A stretch of DNA of 64,000 nt from Streptomyces sp. NBC_01445 (GTDB lineage Bacteria > Actinomycetota > Actinomycetes > Streptomycetales > Streptomycetaceae). A model generated the notes under the pieces. The model made no database searches. It saw nothing but the letters and a program-made list of their open reading frames with translations, and was not told where the DNA came from. The stretch's first letter is position 1. Each line of letters opens with the position of its first letter. The DNA is taken from positions 5,629,501 through 5,693,500 of the forward strand of contig NZ_CP109485.1 of NCBI RefSeq assembly GCF_035918235.1, written 5' to 3'. This document shows positions 33,903-42,912 of this stretch, in pieces. Position numbers and translations under genes: made by a program.

Positions 33903-33919
33903 CATCTGATTTCGAGATG
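33903..33919. promoter_or_regulatory. LysR-box-like CATCT-N7-AGATG
   Basis: Perfect 5-bp arms, and within it a T-N11-A core, between the divergent NCS1 permease and LysR genes (36 bp before the LysR start). Confidence 0.45.
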
Positions 33920-33955
33920 CAGACAGCTCGCGGGCGCCCGGGGCACAATCCCGCC

Positions 33956-34864
33956 ATGGCCAAGGACGCGAACTTCACCCTCGTGCAGCTGCGGTACTTC
34001 CTCGCCGCCGCCGAGCTCGGCAGCATGACCGCCGCCGCGCACCGCATCAACGTCTCGCAGTCCGCCGTCTCCACCGCCGTGCACCACCTGGAGCGCGAGC
34101 TCGGCGTGCAGCTCCTGATCCGCCGGCACGCGAAGGGCTTGGAACTGACGGCCGCGGGGGAGCGGTTCCTGCACGAGCTGCGCGGCTTCCTCACGCACGC
34201 CGACGAGCTCGCCGAGTCGGCCAGGAGCCTGGGCGCCGACCTCGTCGGCGAGCTGGCCGTGGGCTGCTTCCAGACCCTCGCCCCCTTCTATCTGCCCCGC
34301 CTGCTGCGGGAGTTCGGCGAGCGCCAGCCCGCCGTACGCGTCGAGGTCGTCGAGGGCGACATCCCGGCCGTGCAGGAGAGCCTGCGCACGGGCGCCTGCG
34401 AACTGGCGCTGCTCTACGACATGGATCTCGACGCCGACATCGAGTGCGAGGTCCTCGCGATGGCCCCGCCCTACGCCCTCGTCCCCGAGGGGCACCGGCT
34501 CGCGGGCGGTGGCCGGGCCCGTCTCGCCGACCTCGCGGACGAGCCGATGATCCTGCTCGACCTGCCCGCGAGCCGGGACTACTTCCGCTCCGTCGCGGCC
34601 AAGGCCGGCGTCGAACCGCGCATCAGCCACCGCACCCGCAGCTACGAGACCGTGCGCGCCCTGGTCGCCGCCGGATACGGCTGGTCGCTGCTCAACCAGA
34701 GGCCCGCGCACGACCGCACCTACGACGGGTCGAGCGTCGTCGCGCTGCCGCTCGCCGACCCCCTGCCCGCGCTCCCCGTCGTCCTGGCGAAGCTGCGCGG
34801 GGTCCGCCTGACAGGCCGCGCGCAGGCGTTCGCGACGGCCTGCAGGGAGGCTTTGCGCGCCTGA
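33956..34864 (+). CDS. LysR-type transcriptional regulator
   Basis: 302 residues. Helix-turn-helix at about 5-65 (TLVQLRYFLAAAELGSMTAAAHRINVSQSAVSTAVHHLERELGVQLL in outline), then the two-part periplasmic-binding-like ligand domain. ATG 33956. It lies between the NCS1 permease (divergent) and the HpaC-HpaB operon (126 bp downstream, same strand), so it is the natural candidate regulator for both. Inducer unknown, presumably the pathway substrate. Confidence 0.87.
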   Translation: MAKDANFTLVQLRYFLAAAELGSMTAAAHRINVSQSAVSTAVHHLERELGVQLLIRRHAKGLELTAAGERFLHELRGFLTHADELAESARSLGADLVGELAVGCFQTLAPFYLPRLLREFGERQPAVRVEVVEGDIPAVQESLRTGACELALLYDMDLDADIECEVLAMAPPYALVPEGHRLAGGGRARLADLADEPMILLDLPASRDYFRSVAAKAGVEPRISHRTRSYETVRALVAAGYGWSLLNQRPAHDRTYDGSSVVALPLADPLPALPVVLAKLRGVRLTGRAQAFATACREALRA

Positions 34865-34903
34865 ACGACCAGCTCAGGCCGATCATCTCCAAAACCAATG
34901 CAA

Positions 34904-34911
34904 TAGCGCTA
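34904..34911. promoter_or_regulatory. TAGCGCTA palindrome upstream of the HpaC-HpaB operon
   Basis: Eight-base perfect palindrome in the 126-bp gap before GTG 34991. An AT-richer stretch (AAAACCAATGCAATAGCGCTAAAA region) stands out from its surroundings and is a likely regulator site. A CATAGT at 34945-34950 may be the -10. Confidence 0.35.
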
Positions 34912-34990
34912 AAAGATCTGTTGTACGGATGCAGGTCCCGGCTCCCATAGTGGTCCCACCACAGCCCACTCGCTCCGAGGGAGGCCGCTC

Positions 34991-35527
34991 GTGACCATTG
35001 CTCCGGACCAACTCCTCACATCCCGCCAGGACTTCGTGGCAGCGATGGGGAACGCCGCGACGGGCGTGACCGTTGTCTCCACAGAAGGACCGGCCGGTCG
35101 CTTCGCCCAGACCGTCTCCGCCATGTGCTCCGTCTCCGCCGACCCGCCCTCGCTGCTGGTGTGTGTGAACGAGCGGAGCCCCCTCGCCGCGGCCGCCGTG
35201 CGCAACGGCGTCATCGCCGTGAGCGTCCTCGCCGCCGGCCAGGCCCACGTCTCCGACGTGTTCGCGGGCCGCCCCGCCCGCGGCAGCGGCCCGTACGACT
35301 TCGACAGCGCCGAGTGGGACGTGCTCGCCACCGGCGCCCCCGTCCTGCGCGGCGCGGCCGCCGCCTTCGACTGCCGGCTGGCCGACTCCGTCACGCAGGG
35401 CACCCACCAGGTCCTGTTCGGCGCGGTCGTCGCCTCCGCGGTGTCCGGCGCGCACCCCCTCGTCCACCACGCCCGTACGTATGCCACCCCGAGCCCCCTC
35501 AACTCCCTCAAGGAGCACGGCGCATGA
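34991..35527 (+). CDS. flavin reductase (HpaC-like) of a two-component monooxygenase
   Basis: 178 residues. Split-barrel flavin reductase: MGNAATGVTVVST near residue 20, MCSVSADPPSLLVCVN and GTHQVLFGAVVA. It supplies reduced FAD or FMN to the monooxygenase encoded next. GTG 34991 follows GAGGGAGG. Its stop overlaps the next start (ATGA). First gene of a five-gene operon. Confidence 0.87.
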   Translation: MTIAPDQLLTSRQDFVAAMGNAATGVTVVSTEGPAGRFAQTVSAMCSVSADPPSLLVCVNERSPLAAAAVRNGVIAVSVLAAGQAHVSDVFAGRPARGSGPYDFDSAEWDVLATGAPVLRGAAAAFDCRLADSVTQGTHQVLFGAVVASAVSGAHPLVHHARTYATPSPLNSLKEHGA

Positions 35528-36996
35528 TCCGCACCGGAGACCAGTACCGCGAGTCGATCCGCGACGGCCGCGACGTATGGATGAACGGCGAGAAGGTCAC
35601 CGACGTGACCACGCACCCCGCGTTCAAGCCGCTGGTCGACATACGCGCCCGGATCTACGACATGGCGCACGACCCGGAGACCCGGGACTCCATGACGTAC
35701 AAGGACGAGACGACCGGTGAGGTCAACGCGATCCAGCAGAAGCCGCCGCGCACCCGCGAGGACTGGGACGCGAAGCGGGCCGCGACGGACGCCGTGCTGA
35801 GCGACGTCGGCGGTGTCGTGACCCGCGTCGGTGACGAGACGATCGGTGAGGTCTGGTCGCTCATCGACGGCCAGGACGTCCTCAACGCGATCAACCCCGC
35901 GTACGCGGAGAACGTCAAGCGGCACATCGACCACGCGCTGTACGCCGACCCCTTCCACGTCTCCGCGAACACCGACCCGAAGGGCGACCGCTCCAAGCGC
36001 CCCCAGGACCAGGACCCGGACATGCTCCTGCATGTGGTGCGGGAGACGGACAGCGGCATCGTCGTGCGCGGCGCCAAGTACGAGACGGCCGCCGCCTACT
36101 CGAACCAGGCGTTCACGAAGCCGACCATCGCGAACTGGGGCGACTCCGAACTCTCCGACTACGCCCTCGGGTTCATCGCCGACATGGGCTCGCCCGGCCT
36201 GAAGTACATCTGCCGTACGGGCTTCGCCGGTACGAAGCCGCCCGCCGACTACCCGGTCTCCAGCCGCTTCGACGAGGTCGACACCCTGGTCGTCTTCGAC
36301 GACGTCGAGATCCCCTGGGAGAACGTCCTCTTCTACCGGGACACCAAGGCCGCCACCTTCATCCGCGCCACGCTCCACCGCTACAGCGCGTTCGCGTTCA
36401 CGCAGCGCAATCTGCGGCTCGCGGACCTGATGATCGGCGCCGCGCTGTGGAACGTGAAGCAGACCGGCCTGGAGAAGCAGCAGGCCGTGCAGGAGAAGCT
36501 CGCGACGCTGGCCTGCTACCGCGAGGGCATCAACGCGCACCTGACCGCGTCCATCGCGATGGCGGAGCCCAGCCCCGGCGGGCTCCTCATGCCGAACCAG
36601 TCGCTCCTGTACACCGGCCGCGTCCTGGCCTGCTCGCAGCTGCACGAGATGATGCACATCGCGCGCGAGCTGTGCGGCGGCCAGATCTGCATCACGCCCG
36701 ACAAGGCGTCCTTCGACCACCCGGACACCAAGCCGTGGCTCGACAAGTTCTACTCGATCAACGAGCACTGGGTCGCCGAGGACCGCCGCAAGCTCCTCGC
36801 GTACGCCCGTGACCTGCTCAACTCGGACTACGCGGGCCACCGCCTGACGTTCCAGCTCTTCGCGCAGTCCCCGCCGTTCGCGCACCTCGGCGCGGTGTAC
36901 CGCAACTTCGACTGGGAGGGCCCGCTCGACCTGGTGAAGGACGCGGCCGGTCTCAGCGACAACGTGCTGGGCACCCTCGGGAGGAAGGCCAAGTGA
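35524..36996 (+). CDS. HpaB-family flavin-dependent monooxygenase
   Basis: 490 residues, full length for 4-hydroxyphenylacetate 3-monooxygenase large subunits (acyl-CoA dehydrogenase fold). It begins RTGDQYRESIRDGRDVWMNGEKV and contains RDTKAATFIRATLHRYSAFAFTQRNLRLADLMIGAA, all family hallmarks. Members hydroxylate phenols, pyrrole-2-carboxylate or chlorophenols. The following RidA, DUF1028 and M20 genes point to a nitrogen-containing ring rather than plain hydroxyphenylacetate. ATG 35524 and the next gene's GTG each overlap by 4 bp. Confidence 0.88.
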   Translation: MIRTGDQYRESIRDGRDVWMNGEKVTDVTTHPAFKPLVDIRARIYDMAHDPETRDSMTYKDETTGEVNAIQQKPPRTREDWDAKRAATDAVLSDVGGVVTRVGDETIGEVWSLIDGQDVLNAINPAYAENVKRHIDHALYADPFHVSANTDPKGDRSKRPQDQDPDMLLHVVRETDSGIVVRGAKYETAAAYSNQAFTKPTIANWGDSELSDYALGFIADMGSPGLKYICRTGFAGTKPPADYPVSSRFDEVDTLVVFDDVEIPWENVLFYRDTKAATFIRATLHRYSAFAFTQRNLRLADLMIGAALWNVKQTGLEKQQAVQEKLATLACYREGINAHLTASIAMAEPSPGGLLMPNQSLLYTGRVLACSQLHEMMHIARELCGGQICITPDKASFDHPDTKPWLDKFYSINEHWVAEDRRKLLAYARDLLNSDYAGHRLTFQLFAQSPPFAHLGAVYRNFDWEGPLDLVKDAAGLSDNVLGTLGRKAK

Positions 36997-37415
36997 CGAC
37001 CCACCGGCGCATCCGCCCCTTCAACACGGCGGACACGTACCCCGAGCAGGACCTGTCCAACGACCTCGCGCAGGCGGTCGTCGCCGACGGCACGGTCTAT
37101 CTGCGCGGCCAGATCGGCCAGGATCTCGACACGCGCGAGAACGTCGGCGTCGGGGACGTGGCCGCCCAGGCCGAGAAGGCCATGGCGAACATCGCGATGC
37201 TCCTGGAGGAGTCCGGCAGCCGCCTGGAGGACATCGTCAAGATCACCGTCTATCTGACGGACATCCGCTTCCGCGAGCCCGTCTACCGCGTCATGGGCCG
37301 CCGGCTCAAGGGTGTCCACTACGTCTCCACGGGCCTCGTAGTCTCGGCGCTGGCCCGCCCGGAATGGCTCGTCGAGATCGACGCGACGGCCGTCATCCCG
37401 AAGGAGCGCCGATGA
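36993..37415 (+). CDS. RidA/YjgF-family deaminase-like protein
   Basis: 140 residues. Contains VYLRGQIGQDL, the Asn-for-Asp-type DIRFREPVYRVMGRRL region and C-terminal LVEIDATAVIPKE. RidA proteins hydrolyse reactive imines or enamines; some subgroups act as 2-aminomuconate or aminoacrylate deaminases in catabolic operons (RutC). The usual active-site Arg (here in LARPEWLVEIDA) is present. GTG 36993 overlaps the previous stop. Likely removes ammonia from an intermediate made by the monooxygenase; inference from context. Confidence 0.85.
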   Translation: MTTHRRIRPFNTADTYPEQDLSNDLAQAVVADGTVYLRGQIGQDLDTRENVGVGDVAAQAEKAMANIAMLLEESGSRLEDIVKITVYLTDIRFREPVYRVMGRRLKGVHYVSTGLVVSALARPEWLVEIDATAVIPKERR

Positions 37416-38089
37416 CGTTCTCGATCGCCGCGCGGTGCCCGCGCACGGGCCGGTTCGGGGTGGCCGTCACCTCGTCCTCGCCGGCCGTCGCCGCGCGCTG
37501 CGCGCACGTACGGCCCGGAGTGGGCGCGGTCTGCTCGCAGAACGTCACCGACCCGCGCCTCGGCACCCGCCTGCTCGACCTCCTGGAATCCGGGGTGCCC
37601 GCAAAGACGGCCGTGCGTGAAGTGGCGGCCCAACCTCACGCAGAATGGCGGCAGTTGACCGCCGTCGGTGCTTCGGGTCCCGGCGCGGTCTTCTCGGGCG
37701 CGCGCACCCTCGGCACGTACGCGGAGGCGGTCGGCCCCGACGCCGTGGCCGCGGGGAACCTCCTGTCGGGCTCCGGCGTCCCCCGGGCGGTACTCGACGC
37801 GTTCACGGGCGCGGACCCCGAGGCTCCGCTCGCCCGCCGCCTCGTCGACGCCCTCACGGCGGGCGCGGCGGCGGGCGGCGAGGCGGGACCCGTCCATTCG
37901 GCCGGACTCCTCGTCGTCGACGTACAGCAGTGGCCGGTGACGGACCTGCGCGTCGACTGGACCGAGGGCGACCCGATCGCCGAGCTCGCGCACCTGTGGA
38001 AACTGTGGGAGCCGCAGGAGGAGGCGTACGTGCAGCGGGCCCTCGCCCCGGACGCGGCGCCGAACTACGGCGTGCCGGGGGACGAGTGA
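37412..38089 (+). CDS. DUF1028 Ntn-hydrolase-like protein
   Basis: 225 residues. Family start MTFSIAARCPRTGRFGVAVTSSSPAVAARCAHVRPGVGAVCSQ (outline) and C-terminal FRVDWTEG-like DLRVDWTEGDPIAEL. DUF1028 members have an Ntn-hydrolase-like fold and often sit with RidA, peptidase or amidohydrolase genes. The reaction is undescribed as far as I know. ATG 37412 overlaps the ridA stop; the next start overlaps this stop. Confidence 0.83.
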   Translation: MTFSIAARCPRTGRFGVAVTSSSPAVAARCAHVRPGVGAVCSQNVTDPRLGTRLLDLLESGVPAKTAVREVAAQPHAEWRQLTAVGASGPGAVFSGARTLGTYAEAVGPDAVAAGNLLSGSGVPRAVLDAFTGADPEAPLARRLVDALTAGAAAGGEAGPVHSAGLLVVDVQQWPVTDLRVDWTEGDPIAELAHLWKLWEPQEEAYVQRALAPDAAPNYGVPGDE

Positions 38090-39243
38090 GGCCCGTGCGC
38101 GAGGCGGTCGCGAAGGCGTCGCCCGAACTCCTCGCCCTGAGCCACCGCATCCACGCGAACCCCGAGGTGGCGTGGGAGGAGGAGAAGGCGGCGCGCTGGA
38201 CCGCGTACGCCCTCGACGACCTCGGCTACGACGTCGTGACCGGCACCGCGGGCCTGCCCACCGCCTTCACCGCCACCGTCGGCAGCGGCCCGCTCCACCT
38301 CGCGATCTGCGCCGAGTACGACGCACTGCCCGGCCTCGGCCACGCCTGCGGGCACAACGTCATCGCGGCGGCGGCGGTGGGCGCCGCGGCCGGACTGGCG
38401 CCGGTGGCGGACGAGTTGGGACTCAAGGTCACCGTCTTCGGCACCCCGGCCGAGGAGGGCGGCGGCGGCAAGATCCTCATGCTGGAGCGCGGCGCCTTCG
38501 ACGGGGTGCACGCGGCGATGATGGTGCACCCCGGTCCCGCGGACGTCGCCGAGGCCGACCCGTACGCGGTCGCGCACCTCAAGGTCCGCTTCCACGGCAA
38601 GGCGGCGCACGCGGCGGCCTACCCGGAGCAGGGCCGCAACGCGGCGGACGCGTTCACGGTCGCCCAGGTCGCCATCGGCCTCCTGCGCCAGCAGCTCCCC
38701 TCCACGACGCGCGTGCACGGCATGGTGACGCGCGGCGGGGAGGCCCCGAACGCGATCCCGGAGCTGACCGAGGGCCGCTGGTACGTGCGCGCGGGCAGCC
38801 TTGAGGAGCTGTCCGCGCTCCAGCCGCGCGTCGAGAGGTGCTTCGAGGCCGGCGCGCTCGCCTCGGCCTGCGACCTGGAGATCGAGCCGGAGTCCCGCCC
38901 GTACTCGGAGTTCCGCAACGACGCCGCGATGCTGGCCGTCTACCGCCGTACGGCCGAGTCCCTCGGCCGTACGTTCGACAGCTCCGGATCCCCGGCGGCC
39001 CGGATGAACCGCGCCTCCACGGACATGGGTAACGTCTCCCGCGTCCTGCCCGCCATCCACCCGTACCTGGGCATCAACTCGCTGCCTGCGGTCAACCACC
39101 AGAAGGAGTTCGCGGCGGCGTGCGTCACCCCGGACGCGGACCGGGCGGTCCTCGACGGCGCGCTCGGCATGGCACTCACCGCGGTGGCCCTCGCGGGCGA
39201 CGACGGCGAGAGGGCCCGGCTCACAGCTCCGGGCAGCCGGTGA
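38086..39243 (+). CDS. M20-family amidohydrolase
   Basis: 385 residues from GTG 38086, which overlaps the previous stop (GTGA). Metal-binding pattern CAEYDALPGLGHACGHN, then FGTPAEEGGGGKILM and the dimerisation domain with HGKAAHAAAYPEQG. These are features of the AbgB/p-aminobenzoyl-glutamate or N-acyl-amino-acid amidohydrolase group. Likely opens an amide or carbamoyl product in the pathway. Last gene of the operon; its end overlaps the convergent TetR gene by 23 bp. Confidence 0.87.
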   Translation: MRPVREAVAKASPELLALSHRIHANPEVAWEEEKAARWTAYALDDLGYDVVTGTAGLPTAFTATVGSGPLHLAICAEYDALPGLGHACGHNVIAAAAVGAAAGLAPVADELGLKVTVFGTPAEEGGGGKILMLERGAFDGVHAAMMVHPGPADVAEADPYAVAHLKVRFHGKAAHAAAYPEQGRNAADAFTVAQVAIGLLRQQLPSTTRVHGMVTRGGEAPNAIPELTEGRWYVRAGSLEELSALQPRVERCFEAGALASACDLEIEPESRPYSEFRNDAAMLAVYRRTAESLGRTFDSSGSPAARMNRASTDMGNVSRVLPAIHPYLGINSLPAVNHQKEFAAACVTPDADRAVLDGALGMALTAVALAGDDGERARLTAPGSR

Positions 39244-39835
39244 CCGTCCGCGCGTAGCCGAGGAGCAGGCGCCGGGCGACGTCCGGCGTCAGCTCGGCGT
39301 TGCGGCTGACGATGTGCAGCCCGTAGCCGTCCTCCAGCGCGACGAGGTTGCGCGCGAGGTCGGCGACGGGCTCCGTGAGCATGAACTCGCCGACTGCCGC
39401 GCCGACTTCGAGCACGGTCGCGTACAGGGCGGCCTCGCGCGCGAAGAGCGACGCCATCAGGGTCGCGTGCCCGGAGCTGCGGTCTGCGCGCCGGTGCAGC
39501 TCGAAGAGCAGTCCGTGCACGGCGTCCCCCGAGCCGCCCGGCAGCCCGCTCCCCACGAGGGCCCGCAGCCGTGCGGCGGCCCCGGTCGCCCCGTCCACGG
39601 CCTCCTGCCGGGCGGCGAGATAGCGCTCCACGGCGCCCCGGTGCACCTCCAGGACCAGCTCGCCCATCTCCGGGTAGTAGTACAGAACGGACCCCGCCGA
39701 CATCCCCGCCTCGGCGGCGATGTCCTTGATGCGCAGCCCCTCAAGGCCCCGCTCGGCGATGGCGCGCCCCGCCGCGTCGACGAGGGCCTCGCGGCGCGCC
39801 GTCTGGTTCTTCGGTCTCCCAGGCTTGTTCCCCAT
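39221..39835 (-). CDS. TetR-family regulator of the aldehyde dehydrogenase cluster
   Basis: 204 residues. N-terminal helix-turn-helix at about 10-60 (ALVDAAGRAIAERGLEGLRIKDIAAEAGMSAGSVLYYYPEMGELV in outline), AcrR/BetI type with a TetR_C_6-like ligand domain. Divergent from the aldehyde dehydrogenase gene (116-bp gap), so it probably represses that operon. The 3' ends of this and the M20 gene overlap by 23 bp, which is unusual even in Streptomyces. Confidence 0.87.
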   Translation of the reverse strand: MGNKPGRPKNQTARREALVDAAGRAIAERGLEGLRIKDIAAEAGMSAGSVLYYYPEMGELVLEVHRGAVERYLAARQEAVDGATGAAARLRALVGSGLPGGSGDAVHGLLFELHRRADRSSGHATLMASLFAREAALYATVLEVGAAVGEFMLTEPVADLARNLVALEDGYGLHIVSRNAELTPDVARRLLLGYARTVTGCPEL

Positions 39836-39890
39836 GGGTTAATTCTCTGTTACTCGGTTCAAATAAATCAAGTTCCTTGCGTCCAGGGCA

Positions 39891-39919
39891 TTGACGACCT
39901 GGCGCCCCATTGTTTGAAT
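39891..39919 (+). promoter_or_regulatory. SigA-like promoter TTGACG-N17-TTGAAT before the aldehyde dehydrogenase gene
   Basis: -35 TTGACG (39891-39896), 17-bp spacer, -10 TTGAAT (39914-39919), giving a leader of about 27 nt to ATG 39952. TTCAAA-like sequences on both sides may be the TetR sites. Confidence 0.5.
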
Positions 39920-39951
39920 CCCGTCTCAAAGAAATAGAGGGGAGCCGCCGC

Positions 39952-41415
39952 ATGAACACCTACGCAGACTGGCAGCGCCGAGCAGCCGAACTGACGCCAC
40001 GTACAAGGGCGTTCATCAACGGCACATGGACCGAGTCGCACACCCGCGCCACCTTCCCCACCACCAACCCGGCCACCGGCAAGGTCACCGCTCACGTCAC
40101 GCGCGGCGAAGCGCCCGAGATCGACGCGGCGGTCCGCGCGGCCCGCGCCTCCTTCGAGGACGGCCGCTGGTCCCGCACCGACCCGGCGGTCCGCAAGCGC
40201 GTCCTGCTCAGGCTCGCCGACCTGATCACCGCCAACGCCGAGGAGCTGGCCCTCCTCGACACCCTCGACATGGGCAAGCCGATCGCGGAGTCGTACGGCA
40301 CGGACGTGCCCGGCGCGGCCGGCGTCTTCGCCTGGTACGCGGAGGCCGCGGACAAGCTGTACGACGAGATCGCGCCGACGCCGCCGGGCAACCTGGCGAC
40401 GGTCCGCCGCCCCCCGCTGGGCGTGGTGGGCGCCGTGGTCCCGTGGAACTTCCCGCTGGACCTGGCGAGCTGGAAGCTGGCGCCGGCCCTCGCGGCGGGC
40501 AACAGCGTCGTACTCAAGCCGGCGGAGCAGTCCCCGCTGTCGGCCCTGCGCCTGGCCGAACTGGCAGCGGAGGCGGGCCTGCCCGACGGCGTACTGAACG
40601 TCGTCCCCGGCATGGGCGGCACCGCGGGCAGGGCGCTCGGCCTGCACAAGGACGTCGACACCCTGGTCTTCACGGGCTCGACGGAGGTCGCCCGCCTCTT
40701 CCTCTCCTACTCCGCCGAGTCGAACATGAAGCAGGTCTGGCCGGAGGCGGGCGGCAAGAGCCCGAACGTGGTCTTCGCGGACGCGGACCTGGACGCGGCG
40801 GCAGAGCGCGCGGCCTGGGGATTCGCGTACAACGCGGGCCAGGTCTGCTCCGCCAACACCCGTCTTCTGGTGGAGAGTTCGATCGCCGACGACTTCACGG
40901 CCCGCGTGGCGGAGCACGCGGCACGGTTCGTACCGGGCGACCCCCTGGACCCCGGCACGAACCTCGGCCCGCTGGTCGACGAGGCCCAGGCGACCCGGGT
41001 CCTCGCGGCGGTCGAGGCATCGGACGGCAAGGTGATCACGGGCGGCACGCGCGACGGCGCCTACCTCACCCCCACGATCGTCACCGGCCTGCACCCCGAT
41101 GCGCCCCTGGCCCGCGAGGAACTCTTCGGCCCGGTCCTGACGGTCCACGCCTTCACCGCGGAGGAGGAGGCGATACGCACCGCCAACGACTCCCCGTACG
41201 GCCTGGCGGCCTCGCTGTGGACCAGGGACCTGGCCCGCGCCCACCGCGTCTCGGACGCCCTGCACGCAGGGACGGTCTCGGTGAACACGGTCGACGCGCT
41301 GAGCCCGCTGACGCCGTTCGGCGGCTTCAAGCAGTCGGGCCACGGCAGGGACCTGTCGCTCCACTCGCTCGACAAGTACACGGGCCTGAAGACGACGTGG
41401 ATCACGTACGCGTAG
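39952..41415 (+). CDS. NAD(P)-dependent aldehyde dehydrogenase (PuuC/GabD-like)
   Basis: 487 residues. Cofactor strand VVPWNFPLDLASWKLAPALAAGN (outline), FTGSTEVARLF, catalytic Cys in NAGQVCSANTRL and the C-terminal FGGFKQSGHGRDLS. It is closest by eye to gamma-glutamyl-gamma-aminobutyraldehyde dehydrogenases that act on amine-derived aldehydes. ATG 39952 follows GAGGGGAG. The next gene is an aminotransferase 59 bp downstream, so an amine to aldehyde to acid route is likely. Confidence 0.88.
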   Translation: MNTYADWQRRAAELTPRTRAFINGTWTESHTRATFPTTNPATGKVTAHVTRGEAPEIDAAVRAARASFEDGRWSRTDPAVRKRVLLRLADLITANAEELALLDTLDMGKPIAESYGTDVPGAAGVFAWYAEAADKLYDEIAPTPPGNLATVRRPPLGVVGAVVPWNFPLDLASWKLAPALAAGNSVVLKPAEQSPLSALRLAELAAEAGLPDGVLNVVPGMGGTAGRALGLHKDVDTLVFTGSTEVARLFLSYSAESNMKQVWPEAGGKSPNVVFADADLDAAAERAAWGFAYNAGQVCSANTRLLVESSIADDFTARVAEHAARFVPGDPLDPGTNLGPLVDEAQATRVLAAVEASDGKVITGGTRDGAYLTPTIVTGLHPDAPLAREELFGPVLTVHAFTAEEEAIRTANDSPYGLAASLWTRDLARAHRVSDALHAGTVSVNTVDALSPLTPFGGFKQSGHGRDLSLHSLDKYTGLKTTWITYA

Positions 41416-41474
41416 CCGGGCCCGGCCGCGACCGCCCGGACAACTCCCCACCCTCTCCTGAAGGGACGAACACC

Positions 41475-42827
41475 ATGACCCTCACCCCCGCACAGCAGCT
41501 CGCCGCCACGGACCGGGCGCACATCATCCACCCTTACCTCCCCGGCACCGCCGAGGAACGTGTGGTGATGACGGAGGGCAAGGGCTGCCGCCTCACCGAC
41601 GCGGAGGGCCGCAGCTACCTCGACGCGACGGGCGGGCTCTGGCTCGCCCAGGTCGGCCACGGCCGCAAGGAGATCGCGGACGTGGCGCATGCGCAGATGC
41701 AACAGCTCGAATACTTCACGAGCTTCTGGGAGTTCTCGAACGACAAGGCGATCCGGCTGGCCGAACGCCTCACCACGCTGGCCCCCGACAACCTCAACCA
41801 CGTCTACTTCACGTCGGGCGGCTCTGAGGGCAACGAGGCGGCCATCAAGATGGCCCGCTACTACCACCACCGCAGGGGCGAGGGCTCCCGCACCTGGATC
41901 CTGGCCCGCGACAAGGCGTACCACGGCATCGGCTACGGAGGCGGCTCGGCCACCGGATTCCCGGTCTACCACGAGGGCTTCGCCCCGATGATGCCGCACG
42001 TCAGCCACCTGACGCCGCCGTGGCCGTACCGCACGGAGCTCTACGGCAACGCCGACCCCACGGACTTCCTGATCGCCGAGCTGGAGGGCCGCATCGCGGA
42101 GATAGGGGCCTCCAACATCGCGGCGATGATCGGCGAACCCATCATGGGCGTGGGCGGCATGCTGGTCCCGCCGGCGGACTACTGGCCGCGCGTGCGCGAG
42201 GTCCTCGACCGCCACGGCATCCTCCTCATCTTCGACGAGGTGGTGACGGCGTACGGCCGCGTGGGCGAATGGTTCGCGGCCCAGCACTTCGACGTGAAGC
42301 CGGACATCATCACCACGGCGAAGGGCATCACGTCGGGCTACACCCCGCTCGGTGCCCTGCTCGTCTCCGACGAGGTGACGGAGGCGCTGCTCCAGGACCA
42401 CGGCTTCCCGATGGGCTACACGTACAACGGCCACCCGGTGGCGGCGGCGGTGGCCCTCGCGAACCTGGACATCATCGAACGGGAGAACCTCCTGCCCCGA
42501 GCGATCACGATGGGCGAACACCTCCACCGCCAACTCACCGATGAACTGGGCGACCTGCCGATCGTGGGAGAGATCCGCTCGGTGGGCATGATGCTGGCGG
42601 TCGAGCTGGTGGCCGACCGCGAGACCCGCACCCCCCTCCCGCTGAACCCGGCCCGCATGCCGCACGACGTGATCCGCAAGGAGACGGGCGTCATCGTCCG
42701 CGACTCGGCCCACAGCCTGGTCCTGTCCCCGCCGCTGATCATGACGGAGCAGGAGGCGAAGGAGGCGGCTACGGCGATGCGCTCGGTCCTCGAACGCACG
42801 ACACCGACGGGCGAGATCACCAAGTAG
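41475..42827 (+). CDS. class III PLP-dependent aminotransferase
   Basis: 450 residues. PLP site: FDEVVTAYGR (the Asp that binds the pyridine nitrogen) and the Schiff-base Lys in TTAKGITSGYTPLGA. Family members use beta-alanine, GABA, putrescine or other omega-amines with pyruvate or 2-oxoglutarate. ATG 41475 with AAGGG 9 nt upstream. It lies between the aldehyde dehydrogenase and an amino acid permease and is probably cotranscribed. Donor not predictable from sequence alone. Confidence 0.87.
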   Translation: MTLTPAQQLAATDRAHIIHPYLPGTAEERVVMTEGKGCRLTDAEGRSYLDATGGLWLAQVGHGRKEIADVAHAQMQQLEYFTSFWEFSNDKAIRLAERLTTLAPDNLNHVYFTSGGSEGNEAAIKMARYYHHRRGEGSRTWILARDKAYHGIGYGGGSATGFPVYHEGFAPMMPHVSHLTPPWPYRTELYGNADPTDFLIAELEGRIAEIGASNIAAMIGEPIMGVGGMLVPPADYWPRVREVLDRHGILLIFDEVVTAYGRVGEWFAAQHFDVKPDIITTAKGITSGYTPLGALLVSDEVTEALLQDHGFPMGYTYNGHPVAAAVALANLDIIERENLLPRAITMGEHLHRQLTDELGDLPIVGEIRSVGMMLAVELVADRETRTPLPLNPARMPHDVIRKETGVIVRDSAHSLVLSPPLIMTEQEAKEAATAMRSVLERTTPTGEITK

Positions 42828-42912
42828 CCCCCGGGCCCCGCACCGCGTACATCAGTCGCGCCCCACAGCCACCCGCACGGTCCCACCCGTCCCCAGCCCC
42901 GAGGACACAGAC

